Of a DNA stretch of 22,504 nt, positions 1-11,200 are shown piece by piece. Location: the NCBI GenBank assembly GCA_003024985.2, contig PXIH01S0012517.1; one strand, written 5' to 3'. The position numbers and the translations under genes are program-made. This DNA is from Euperipatoides rowelli (taxonomy: Eukaryota; Onychophora; Udeonychophora; Euonychophora; Peripatopsidae). The notes below the pieces were generated by a model, which did no database searches, had not been told where the DNA came from, and was given only the letters and a program-made list of their open reading frames with translations. Numbering within the stretch: the stretch's first letter is position 1; every line of letters starts with the position of its first letter.

Positions 1-841
1 TAAACAAGACTAACCCTCATCAGACAATACTAGACCTCATCAGATAGTTTTTCTATAACTCTGTTATAATTTAAACAAAGCCCACATTGCATCATGGAAG
101 GTGTTATCTGGATGAATTAAAAGCTGAGGCTAGTTGAATTCAATTAGCTTAGCATAAAAATTAGTGGACATGGGAAACATTTCAATCATGACATTACTGG
201 TCCAAAACTATAAAACCACTGTTTGAATACTTTGAACAGCTCTGAAAGATAACAATTAGTAAGGGGAAATTGTGGAGGATTGTTTTAGTTTCTAACCAAT
301 CTTTTTCTTTGCATTTAGTGAAGCTAAAAGAGGTGGGGCAGTCTGAGTGGGGGATGAACAATGTTCTTCTATATGATTGTCCATTTACACGAGGAGCTCA
401 TCTAAAGCAACAGTTTTCTAAAAGAGTTCAATTTTGAAAAATGAGGTCTATAGTCTAGAACTATTTTTTCTTTCATTTAATCTCCTTACATTTGAATGCA
501 TGTTTAAGAATATCTTACTTTTCCTTCACACTATGATGAAAAAATTAAATCAATTTGGCTAGCAAAATATTATCAAAACGGTGCATTTTTTAAAAATAAA
601 GAGAATATAGTGTACTTTTAATTGGTATTATTTTCGAAGAGTTAAAAATTTTTTAAATGTATTTAGGATGTTAACCTTTAAAAAATTTAAGAAAAAAGCC
701 TTGAAAAATGTGCTTCAGCATTTTTGTTTTACTTCCTTGTGTATAATTTTTACAATAAGCATTCTGATTTTATTTTAATATTGCAGATCAAGCTCATCTG
801 TATTGTTAGAAATTACAAAATAAAGTTTATAAATTTAAAGG
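1..841. other. Non-coding AT-rich DNA, presumed intron
   Basis: No coding exon is supported here. The stretch is AT-rich, with frequent stops in all frames. Because the giant exon downstream opens at a splice acceptor and has no start codon of its own, this DNA is most simply intron of the same gene. One good pyrimidine tract and AG (CTTTTTCTTTGCATTTAG, ending at 318) is followed by about 38 open codons in one frame. No convincing phase-compatible donor follows it, so I do not call an exon. A short tandem duplication sits at the extreme left edge. Confidence 0.55.
9..48. repeat. 20-bp tandem duplication, 2 copies
   Basis: Positions 9-28 and 29-48 align without gaps at 16 of 20 bases. The shared core is CCTCATCAGA. 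The window starts just before it, so the array may have further copies to the left. Confidence 0.55.
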
Positions 842-930
842 TCAAATGTAACTGATTTTTTACATTTTTTATTATTATTGATTTTCAAAGATAATTACTA
901 AAAAAAAAAAATTCCACTGGAAAAAAATAA
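842..930 (+). repeat. Left inverted-repeat arm
   Basis: It pairs with 1429-1514 on the opposite strand. The outer end TCAAATGTAAC (842-852) is the exact complement of 1504-1514. The inner end TCCACTGGAAAAAAATAA differs from its partner by one base (G/A). It includes a 12-A run at 900-911 that does not match the partner exactly. Confidence 0.65.
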
Positions 931-1428
931 TTTAAAATGCATAAAAAAAGAGAAGTTATTTACAGATAAAATTAATACTATTGCTATCCTCAGTCTGAGA
1001 TTACAAATTGAAACGTTCACATTTTTTGGGGGGTTTGAGATTAATTTGATGACAAAATTCTTTCTAAAACTGTTTTCTTTGTAATGATTTAACATGTAAA
1101 TAGAGGTATGTTCAACTTGTATTAAAGGTAATTTTGATTTAAAAAAAAAAAACTAATTGGACCATAATAGCACAAAGGATGAATTTGATTATGATTTTTT
1201 ACAAGTATTTAAACACTTATTCCATAGGATATCCAGGCTTATGCTGACAAAGATAGCAAATATTCTATAATTAAGTACAGCAAGCTGTATTTATTTCTAT
1301 CTATGACATCACAGAATATCTCCCCTGGTGTGTAAGTGGACAATGTTGTTTTAAGGGGGAGGAGCTAAAGACAATTATTTTAAAAATTGAATTGTAAATA
1401 ACTACCGGTATTTTGTTTTTAATTATTT

Positions 1429-1514
1429 TTTATTTTTTTCTAGTGGATATTTCTTTTTAATAAAAATATTTGAAAATCAATAATAAAAAAAAATAAAAAA
1501 TACGTTACATTTGA
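1429..1514 (-). repeat. Right inverted-repeat arm
   Basis: This is the reverse-complement partner of 842-930. The central block TTTGAAAATCAATAAT complements ATTATTGATTTTCAAA of the left arm exactly. Divergence is concentrated in the A/T runs, as expected for an old element. Confidence 0.65.
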
Positions 1515-2212
1515 AATTTAAAAAAAAGAATAAAAAAATAAACCAATCTGTATTTCTTCGTTGCTGATTTAGTATACAGTAGACTACTATTAAAAATCTG
1601 TTCAACGCTTATAATAATAATTATTATATCTGCTTGAAATACGTTGTTGTTTTTTAATAAAAGAAATTCTATTATATTTTTGATCTAAAAATCAAATTAA
1701 AATAAAATTCAATTATATTCAATGATATACTTTTAATAAAATTAATACAATCTGAGTTTATTTGACCACCTTTTTTTTTCTTCTCCTTTTTTTTTTTTTA
1801 CTTTTCCCCCTGAAAAACATTCTGGCTGATAGGAAAGGAAGGAAAGGAAAGGGGATGGGAGAGGAGGATAATCATCTACGTATATAGCATTGACATGTAA
1901 AGAAAGATATGTTTTAGATATTGAAAAACTTTATCATTTTCTCCTCATATTTATACATTAGTCTCAATGTTTTATGAATTAACGTTCTACCAAATGATTC
2001 ATTTAAATAAATTATGCATTTTTTTTTGTTGCTCTATTTTGCATTTGAAAAAAAAAAATGTCTTTATTTATTATTTTTATTCAAATCTTTATTAATGAAA
2101 TTAATTTTTTTTTTTTTTTTTGCAATTTGTTCAGGAGATTATTTTGTTGAATAAAATCACTATGTTGTCCCTAACTACTAATTATATTTACTTACTGACT
2201 ATAATTCAGTTT
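1515..2212. other. Presumed intron, AT-rich, no gene
   Basis: This is low-complexity AT-rich DNA with no supported exon. It contains ATAATAATTATTAT (a 14-bp palindrome near 1620), the pyrimidine and purine tracts at 1769-1868, an 11-bp potential hairpin (CAT9 at 2017-2027 with A9TG at 2050-2060), and a 17-T run at 2105-2121. All are consistent with intron sequence leading to the acceptor at 2251. Confidence 0.55.
1769..1868. repeat. Polypyrimidine tract followed by polypurine tract
   Basis: Positions 1769-1799 are pure pyrimidine (31 nt), and C/T runs continue to 1811 after a single A. Positions 1831-1868 are purine except for one T at 1856, built from GGAAA/GGAAAGG units and ending in G-rich sequence. 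The two tracts can pair across a ~20-nt loop, and each is of a kind prone to slippage or triplex formation. No function is shown. Confidence 0.6.
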
Positions 2213-2251
2213 CTAACATTATTGTGGTGTGTTTCTTATTCTTATCACTAG
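2213..2251 (+). promoter_or_regulatory. Branch point and 3' splice acceptor of the giant exon
   Basis: CTAAC at 2213-2217 is a good branch-point match, 35 nt upstream of the AG. The tract TGTTTCTTATTCTTATCACTAG runs into AG at 2250-2251. The open frame crosses this AG, but its only upstream 'start' is a GTG at 2224 inside the pyrimidine tract, which is not a eukaryotic start. The first in-frame ATG is at 2824, after ~190 codons of clearly protein-like sequence. Splicing here places one base of a split codon in the previous exon (phase 1). A second usable AG at 2208-2209 is in the same phase. Confidence 0.75.
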
Positions 2252-5200
2252 ATGGCTCACATAAATCTGTTCGGTCCTCCAAAAGGGCAGAAAGGGGACC
2301 ATCTGGTGGGGTCAATGCTTTAACAAAATCTAAAACTCGTACAATTCTTTATTTAGCTACTACCAATAATAATTCTGGGGATAGCAGTAGTAGTGGTAAC
2401 ATTAGTAGTCCTGATGGTGATGGTTCTTATTCTAGTCTGGCTTCTTTACAATCTCAAAACAGCCATAACCAAAGTTTGGCATTTGGGTTGGCAGCTAATA
2501 ATGATTTCTCTAACTTTAGAAAAAACAAACGTTCTGTGCAAACACAAACAGATAAACACCCTTCCCTCTCCCGAACCTCTGATAAGGCTTGTGGTCATTC
2601 CCCTGAGGTAAGGAGAAGACGATCTTTACATAAGAGTAAACCAAGGCATGCCTCAATCCATAAGGGTAAAACCAGGCATGCTTCTACACAGTATTCTATA
2701 GGTGGACAAAGGCATGTAAACAAAGAACAGCCCTCTTTGGATGAATTGATTTACAGGGCTTTTGACAATGCTTCCGGGAAGACACAGTTATTAGAGGACT
2801 GGAGGCGCATTCATTTTTCAGAAATGGAGGCTATGGATCACTCTGATTCTTTATCCCAAACATCTGATTTATCAGCTACCAAATTCTCAGGTAATTTTCC
2901 CCCAGCAATTAATCCATTTCAAGTTCGGCATTCTTCCAGACATCTGAGTCATGTTAAAACCAAAAGAGATTCCCATCCCACTTCAAGCATTGAAGTGGGC
3001 ACCCAGTTTAATGTCCAAGACACAGCAACTCAAAGTTGTCCATCAACAATTGATGAAATGGCTATATTAAAAATAATTAATGATATTAAATCCCAAAAGA
3101 GACCTATGCAACATTTAGACCTTTCAAATAAATCACCAATGTTGATTACACCACTAACTTCAACTGAATCTGAATTAACTGTTAAACGTAAAATTATTCA
3201 TGAAAACCAATACATGTTTGAGCATGAAACATCAACCAAAGATGGTTCTAGAACAAAGCATAATATGGTGTTAACTGAAAACGTTGCTTGTGGAACAGAT
3301 TTCAGAAATCCAGATGAGCCTAATGTAAATATGACTAATTTTGTAATGAATTCAGATTCATTATCGGCGAATGAATCCATAAAAATGAACATAAATACTC
3401 AAAAACAAGATCTTTCTAAAAAAGATCTGATTTTACAATTATTAAGGCATAAAAAAGAGCAGCTAGGCCCTGATGATTTATTTGAGATTATTCAAATTGA
3501 ACAGTTCATAGTAGATATTTTTGGTGGTGACGTAAAATTGGCAGAACAGTTACTTGGTGCTGATGTAGTTTGTAAAATAAAAGAATGCTTGGATGAAGAA
3601 ACAAATGTGAAATTGGGTTCTTTAGAATTGAACGATAGACAAAAATCTTCCAATAGTTTGCTACTAGAAAATTCTACTTGCAATAAGACTGATCCTGTAA
3701 ATTCTTTATTTTCTCGACCATCTCATCCAAGTCCATCAATTATAGATACACCAACCAAACATGCAGAGGATATCGGCACTGAAAAATATGCATCAATTGT
3801 TAGGGAGCAGAACATAACTGAAATATTTTTGGGATTATTACCCTCTACAGCATCTGTCCAGCAAGGAGTTACTTTGACTGATAAGCCTAACCTAATGGAT
3901 TTCCAAAATTCTTCCAATTCATCAAATTCCCTTTCTTTTAAAGAGACCAAAGATGTTGCTATACAGGCACGTCCACACATAAAGTCAAGATTAAGGAAAC
4001 CAAAACGGCCAATTATTCAAAGAGAAAATGATGAAATTACTGCTAAAAAAAGATATCTTAATAATCAAATGTATTTTGAAAAAATTGAGAATGTTTCAGG
4101 AACAGTTTTAGAAAAGTCTACACTGAATCAGACAATAAATACCTTTAAATCTGAATGTAAAGTAGAAGCTCTTGAAGAACCAGGGGCTAAAATTGAAATA
4201 GAACCACATGAAAAAAGGTATGTGCAATCCTTAATTCCATTAGATAATGTTTTAAGCCAATCTCATACATGTTCTGAGGCTAATTTTGAAAAGTTAGATG
4301 ACAAACAAGCTATAAGCACTATTATGAATGATACTGCTCCATCTGAAGCCACTAAAACTAACATATTTGAAAATACATCAAACCTTGATCCATTATCAGA
4401 ATCTAAATTGGACAATTTTGAAACTAATGAAACTGAAAGCTTGAAATCTTCCATTAATAGTAGCTCAAATGATGAATTCCAATTTCAATCTCTCATAGTT
4501 TTTGATGACTCTATAACTAATTTAAGTTTGGAACAAACAATAGAATTGAACAAGTTAGACATGGATGAAATATTACATGCTGAATCTGTACCAAAATTTA
4601 AAAATTTACTAAAAAATAATAGTAGTGATGTTGACAGAGTTGAAGTAATCAATAAATTTGTTGTAAATAACTTAGATAATCTTAATTCAGAGGCATCCTC
4701 ACCAGAGTGTTACATGAAAGAACTATTGCCTTATGATACCGAAATGGACCCTTTACTTGAGCCCTGTTCCAATTCACCAACAAAGCAAATATCAGCTAGT
4801 ATCACTGATAACAAAAGCAATGAAAATTTGTTAAAGGAATTTTCAGCAGATGTATATGATAAATTAGATGAAGAAAGGACCACTAACCCTGTAATATGTT
4901 GTTTGGATGCTGATAAAACAGAAATACCTAGTTTTGATGAAAACCAAGATGAATTTAAAAAATTGATAACACCTCTCCATAGTTCTGAAATACTTCCAGA
5001 TTTGTATTCTCATGAAATTGTAACTAATTACAATAGCATTGAAACTTTATTAAATGAACCTTTGGTATCGATAAGTGATCAATTAAATGGTGAATCCAAC
5101 ATTAACTTGGAAACACATTGCCAGGATATTGAAAATTTAAAAGAACCAGATTTTGATAAAAACAAAGAGGAAACTGTGAATAAACGAGAGACTGAATTGA

Positions 5201-8200
5201 TAAAAGAGTTTAGTAGTGACAAACATTATTTTGATTATAATGAAGAACATCAGGATGAATATATTAAAAAAATATTGGGTGTTACATTGCAAGAAATGGA
5301 CATGATTCCTGAAGATGACTTTAAACAAAGCAAAGAAGAAACATCGACTACTGGTCAGTATAAAACTGAATCTGATGTTTGCTTAACTCAAAGTTCAAAT
5401 GATACAAATTATATTGAAGACTTTTCTAAACAATTGATTTTGGCATTAACAGAAGCTAGAAACTATTTAGATAAAGAAGACAAAACAAATGTGGAGTCTG
5501 TCCCAGATGAGTACAAGTTATACTCAGATAGTTTTGAAATGAAATTTCCGAATGAAAAGGGATCTCCCAAGTCTGCTAGTGATAGCCCAAGTCTTTCTGA
5601 AGATGATAGGGCAACATGTGAAGTCATCTTTGACAAACTTAATACCAGCACTGATGCTACAACTGCTTCTGAATTGTCACATGATGAAAAGGATTTGTCA
5701 TGTACCCTTGAACCAGGTGAAAGTGATAATGAAACATTGTGTGGAGATGAAAGTCCAACACCAGAAGAAATAGAAACTTATATAGAATTAAATGACCAAT
5801 CATTTGAGAGACAATCTGTTGATGTCAGTGTGACATTAGTTCCAACTTCATCCGGCTTTGTCATAAAAGACAAAATAAGTAACATTGAAAATCTTAAAAA
5901 ACAAAAAGCAATTGATCAAAATGAAAAAGTGAATCTAGAAATTAGCAAAAATGAAACTGAACAAGCTTTTGTTGAAAACAAACTAAATGCAATAATGGAA
6001 GATAAATTGCAAGTAGAAAATATCAATACACAACTCTCTCCAAGTATGACATGGATAGATACTTCTCAGAATAAAGCTATTGGGCCAGATTTGACTGATG
6101 AAGAGTTTGTGCAAGATGATGATTTATCTAGTCACAGCAGTGAAGAATTTGAAGGCTGTGAACTACATGTCATTTCTGGTTCTTATTTGAATAGTACTAG
6201 TGAAGAAAATTCTGATTATTCTGATGAAGTGTCTGACAAAATTGCTCTTTATTCTGAAGAAATTGTTAATAAATCAGAGGGTGTTTTATTGACCTCAGAA
6301 AGAATTTCTGAATACATGCAGGAAATATCAGCTATTCAGATGTCTTCTGACCTTAATAAGCCTTCTGAAAAACAAGTTCATTTTCAAAAAGATGTGGATT
6401 ATATCACCCATTCTGAAAGTGAATCAGATTTGGAAGTTCAAGATATTTTGGCCCAAGGTAAGGCTGCTGTTTTGCCGTATGAATTCAATAAAGTTTGGAC
6501 TAGTGATACAGAAGAAGATTTTCTTGATCACGCATCAACTGATGATACTAGTGATAGTAAGGATATATACACAGCAGAAAATTATCTCGATGAATCCTTT
6601 ACCGAGATAAATGAAGATAGCAATTTATTAGAAAATACTATAATTTATTTTGGTAATACTATGAAGAAAGATTCAAAACTCATACAATATAATTTTGATT
6701 CAATTGGAGAAAATGTTACACCAATTACCCCATTGGTTCATTCAGTTAGTCCTGTGAAAAACAAAAATACTATTGAGGAAATATTATGCCATCAAAAATT
6801 AAAAACAGACATAACTAGCACTCTTAATCAGTCTATATCACCTAGTTCATCTGATGCTTCCACTGAAGCAAATGATAAAAAACTACATTCTGCAAAAACA
6901 AAACATGGATCATATTCTTTTAACACAGAGATTATGGAACCTAAATCTTCCTTTTCTAAATTAAAAAATATATTTGCAGAAAGTACAAGTGAGCAGGAGA
7001 CCAATGACAGTGATGAGGAAACTGAAGAGACTTCTTCTAATTCTTCATCATCATCATCTTCATCGGAACATTCTGAAGAATCAAGTAGTAATCAAGATGT
7101 ATTAATTGAGACATTAAGTTTTAAACCTTTACAAATGGTTGAAGATATTTATTCTGTAAATGTGGATCATCATATTGATTTCAAAGAAGCTGGCTATCAT
7201 GATAAACAGACATCTGGAAATGTATTAGCACCCATCACTGAAGATAGCGGAGAGAGTGAAGTTTCAGAATTAAGCACTAAACCTTTGAGCCAATTTAATC
7301 CAAAAGAAGAAATTTTTACAGAGAGTGAAGGTACTGAATTTAGTGATTCAATTTCTGAAAGTTCTAATATATTTGAAAAACTAGAAGGTGATTATGAATT
7401 AAAAGCAATTAAAGAAGAACAGGCTTCGCGATTAGAGAAATATTGTTCTAGCAATCTAATGGCTGATGATAAAAGTGTATTTGAAAACTCTGAGAATTCG
7501 AAAGGTGATGAAAATTATATAAATGATTCTCAAATAATTACAACTTCATTTTCTGTTATTCAAGAAACCACTAGTGTGTCTTTGTTATCTTCTGGCACAA
7601 CAATACCAAATTATGCTTCTGATAATAAGGCTGAAAATATACAACCATCATCTGACTTTAATATAGAGGATTGTCTTACTGAACAAAAGATGGAGAAATA
7701 CACAGAAACTGGCACAAAACTATATGAATTATCTAGTATAACCAGTAACATGTCTGAAAAGAAAAGGAAAGATATAATTTTATCAAAAAGAAACAATACT
7801 TTAAAAGAAACACAAGCTATTCATCATAATTCCCAGATCAAAACTGAGGATAAATATGATGACTGGAGTAAAGTCAGTGATGTGACATTTGTGACGTATA
7901 CCAATCGTGAAATGAGAAGTTCATCTGAAGAGGAGCCAGATATCATTCAACAGAGATTTATTTCTAAGATCAAAAGTGTTGATGAAGTAGAAAGCCAAGC
8001 CAAACAGGAAGGACCAGCTGTTACTTTGTTAAACTATAAAGTAGTTACAGAAGAAGTTTTTAATGATAATTCCTGGAACAAAATCCCAGAAGAAAAACAA
8101 CAAAAATATTCAAAGTTCAAAGATTCAGAAGACCACAAGAAAAAAATTATTTCTGAAATGCCTAAATTGGAGCATGAAAATTCAGATAAGCCTAATGATT

Positions 8201-11200
8201 TACCACATCCTAAAAGCTCGCCATCTAAAAGTACTACTGAAGAAGAAAGCGCTGAATTAAACAAAAAAAACCGTGAAATTGAATTGATGATTGCTACCAA
8301 ATTTCAAGATTTAGTAGAATCGGAAGATATAATACCTTCAGAATTGAAAATGTCAGAAGAAAAACCTATTTCATCAAATCGAGATAAATCTGTTCATCCC
8401 AGGACGAAACATAAAGATGGAAAAACTCTAGATGTTCTAACCAAGTCTCATATTCATGCTGAAGTAAGTGAATCCAAAGTACATGAATCTTTAAACCAGT
8501 CATTAGACTATGTTGAACAATCTCCCTTATCCCCAAACAGAAATAAACTTATTAGGGATTATGATTCACATAGGAAGTCTCTTGTTGTTGAATGTTCTGA
8601 AGGTGACTCTGATAGCTCTTCAGGAACTATAAAAGGTAGTCCTAAAGTAACATTTGGTAGTAAAGAAATTTATGTTTATGATCAAAGTGGAATATATGCT
8701 TATGAAAAAGTTGATTTGGACTCTGATGATATGTACAGTGGTGATAGTGATATTGAAGATTCTTCAACAATTGATTCTGATTCTAATAGCAAATTAGCTC
8801 GGAGATGGCATGATCAGTATTGTTTAACCCCAACTTTAGAAACATCAAAGATGCCTCAGAATACCACTTTCCTTTGCATTCCTCCAGAACCAGAAATTGA
8901 TTATACTGATGACGAGGAAGTAATAGCAAAACCTCAACCTTTGCCATTTGAAAGTAGAGACTTTATTGCAGAAACAGTTCGAGCCCGTCAAGCTTTTAAT
9001 CTTGACGAACCTACACTAGAAAGTAACGTAAAGGATTCTCATATTAAACCAATGTATTTATCCACTGAAAAAATATCAGATAATAAAACTGCAAACGAAT
9101 TTAAATTGTTCGATCCAATATATGAAAACCTACCTGATCATTCTATCTATGAAACTATTCCTGAAGAAGGATCTAAAGAAATATCTAGCTCTATCCAGCT
9201 ATCTAATGAAACAAGTAATGCAACTAACATTATTAAAATGGAAAATGAATCAAATAGGCCTGAAACCACTATTCAAATTATGAATGCAAAAAGTACATCT
9301 TCTCAAATAGATAATAAACATAGAAAAAATAATGATCCCAGCGACACCATTTATCAGCTTAAAGTGAAAGATAAACATTATACTGAAAACATTAATAAAA
9401 CAAACAAGACAAAAATAGCAGAAGTCACCATAGAAAATAAAGCATTTACAAAAGATAGGGCTGAGATAAGTGAAGCTGATGACAAGAATGATGATGAATT
9501 AGATATATTAATTCCAACAGAAAAATTAGCCCTTGGAGGCAGATTTCTTGTGATTGAAGCTCCTTCTAAAACTAGCATTAACAAAAATTCTCAATTAGAA
9601 GTGATAAAATCTGCATCTGCAAATAATTCCTTTAATGATAACAGAAGCATGGAAGATTTAAATATAATTGAGGATGTTCCAGAATTATTATCTTACCGAA
9701 AATTAAATTTAGATAATGATGATTTACCTCTGATGATTGAAAATTTTACAGATCGACAGGAAAACACTGTTGTTATCCAAGATGCTGTAGAATATGCTGT
9801 ATATCATATATTGGGTGATAGTGTACTAGAAGAGAACATAATGGATGTTGATATTGCAGATTATGACATTATGTCTAACAACACAGACAGAGAGTATGAT
9901 GACGAAATTGAAGTAAAGTGTGATGTAAAATTTCTGGATAAGGAATTGACAACCATAAAGAGTAAGTTTGAATTTGAAGTTATAAAATCTGTTGAGAGTC
10001 CATTTGAAAGAACTCCACTGAATTGGAAATTGGATTCTACTCAACATCCTGAATCTCATCTATCAAGCAAGGCATCACAAAAAAGCTTAAATAATCAAAA
10101 TGAACATTTATATTCACCTTGGATTTCAACTCCTATTAATATTGAAGTTGAAAAAACAATTGCAGAAACATTAAGAAAAGTGTCTGAATCGTCAATTCTT
10201 GTTCATGAAACAATAGAAAATATTGCTTTGGAAGAAAAATCTTTTGAAGAACCATCTTTAAATAAAAGTTTGTTTGCTGAAATTGTAGAAGCAGAAATTT
10301 TAAATGAAAAGACCACCGAGAAAAAACATTTTAGCACCAGCACTGTTAGAAATGATGACTCCATTGAGCCTTTGATTTGTGTACCCGAAGCTGAAAAATA
10401 TCAAACAAATGAAAATAATACACTTGCTTCTAAGATATTTCCCATGTTTCGGAATAATGATTCATTTGATGATGATGTTTTTGTTGATGAAGCAAGTTTA
10501 GAAAGATTATTACAAGAAAGTTTATCAAGCCAGAAGGAATTTTATGAGCAATTACCACTAGAGAGTTCCAAAGTTCCATCTCTTGTTCTGTTAGTAGCGT
10601 GGAAAATTGAAGAAATGCTAAATATCAATTTGACACCAATTAAACCAGAACAAAGTAAGATCAGAGAGATATCTATTAAACCAGAAAAAAGCAAGATCAG
10701 AGACATGTCCATTAAACCAGAGCAAAGTAAGACCCAAGACAATTCTATTATGCTAAAAAATTTTGATGAAGTAACAAAGATTCTTGATGAAGAAATGCAT
10801 GATGATGAACGATGTGTATCGAAAAAATCTGAAAGTTTTTCAGATCAAATACATCACTTAAAAAACGAATCTCTAGCTGCACCTTCCAAAGAGACAAATG
10901 TGAATTTAAAAGCATTTAAAGATGTAAAACTAATTTCTGAATTATTTGTTGATGATAAAAGAGTAATTGAGAGACATGTTGACATATCATCACCTGAATC
11001 ATCATTTCTAGAAAAAAATGAATGGGTTTTAGTAGAAAATGTGGAAGACGAGATCCCCCCAAATATCCCAAATTATTCTAAAATTTCTGAAATAAATGAT
11101 GTTCAAAAGAATGACTCAAATGATTTACAAATGTTTTTAGAACCTTTTTTGGAGGAATATGTTTTTATTAATTCCCCCACAGAATTGGATAATATTAACA

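Larger units (their letters stand above)
842..1514. mobile_element. MITE-like or foldback element with ~88-bp inverted ends
   Basis: The left arm (842-930) and the reverse complement of the right arm (1429-1514) share landmarks in the same order: TCAAATGTAAC at the outer end, ATTATTGATTTTCAAA in the middle, and TCCACT(G/A)GAAAAAAATAA at the inner end. Small indels lie between them, and identity is around 80% by eye. The ~498-bp interior has no coding capacity. Directly outside, AATTTAAA occurs at 832-839 and 1515-1522. This could be an 8-bp target-site duplication, with two extra G bases on the left side, though so AT-rich an octamer is weak evidence. This structure is known from non-autonomous DNA transposons. 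The superfamily is not assignable by eye. Confidence 0.55.
2542..3030 (+). other. Cluster of TQT-type motifs in the protein N-terminal part
   Basis: SVQTQTD (residues 105-110), STQYS (154-158), VGTQF (258-262) and ATQSC (268-272) lie within ~165 residues. Related GTD at 358-359 and VAIQA near 578 follow. [K/S]xxTQT is the known anchor type of LC8/DYNLL dynein light chain, and TQT occurs again at 4879-4881 and KQTQD at 5538-5542. The first and the 4879 copy fit best; the others lack the third T. Confidence 0.4.

Noticed and set aside
319-437. Possible exon after the good acceptor-like AG at 317-318
   Set aside because: One frame is open for ~38 codons, but no donor before its stop has both a reasonable consensus and the phase needed by the giant exon.
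898-1095. 65-codon antisense frame in the upstream DNA
   Set aside because: It is Phe/Ile/Asn-rich, made from A/T runs, and lies within the inverted-repeat element. No support as a gene.
2224-2251. Apparent start codon and hydrophobic N-terminus of the giant protein
   Set aside because: The codon at 2224 is GTG, inside the pyrimidine tract of a splice acceptor. The hydrophobic residues are translated intron, not a signal peptide. Translation enters from an upstream exon.
8034-8300. 88-codon antisense frame, and similar 60-86-codon frames within 2252-20529
   Set aside because: They overlap the giant frame, have the composition expected of its complement or shifted frames, and lack independent signals. 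They are shadows of the giant CDS.
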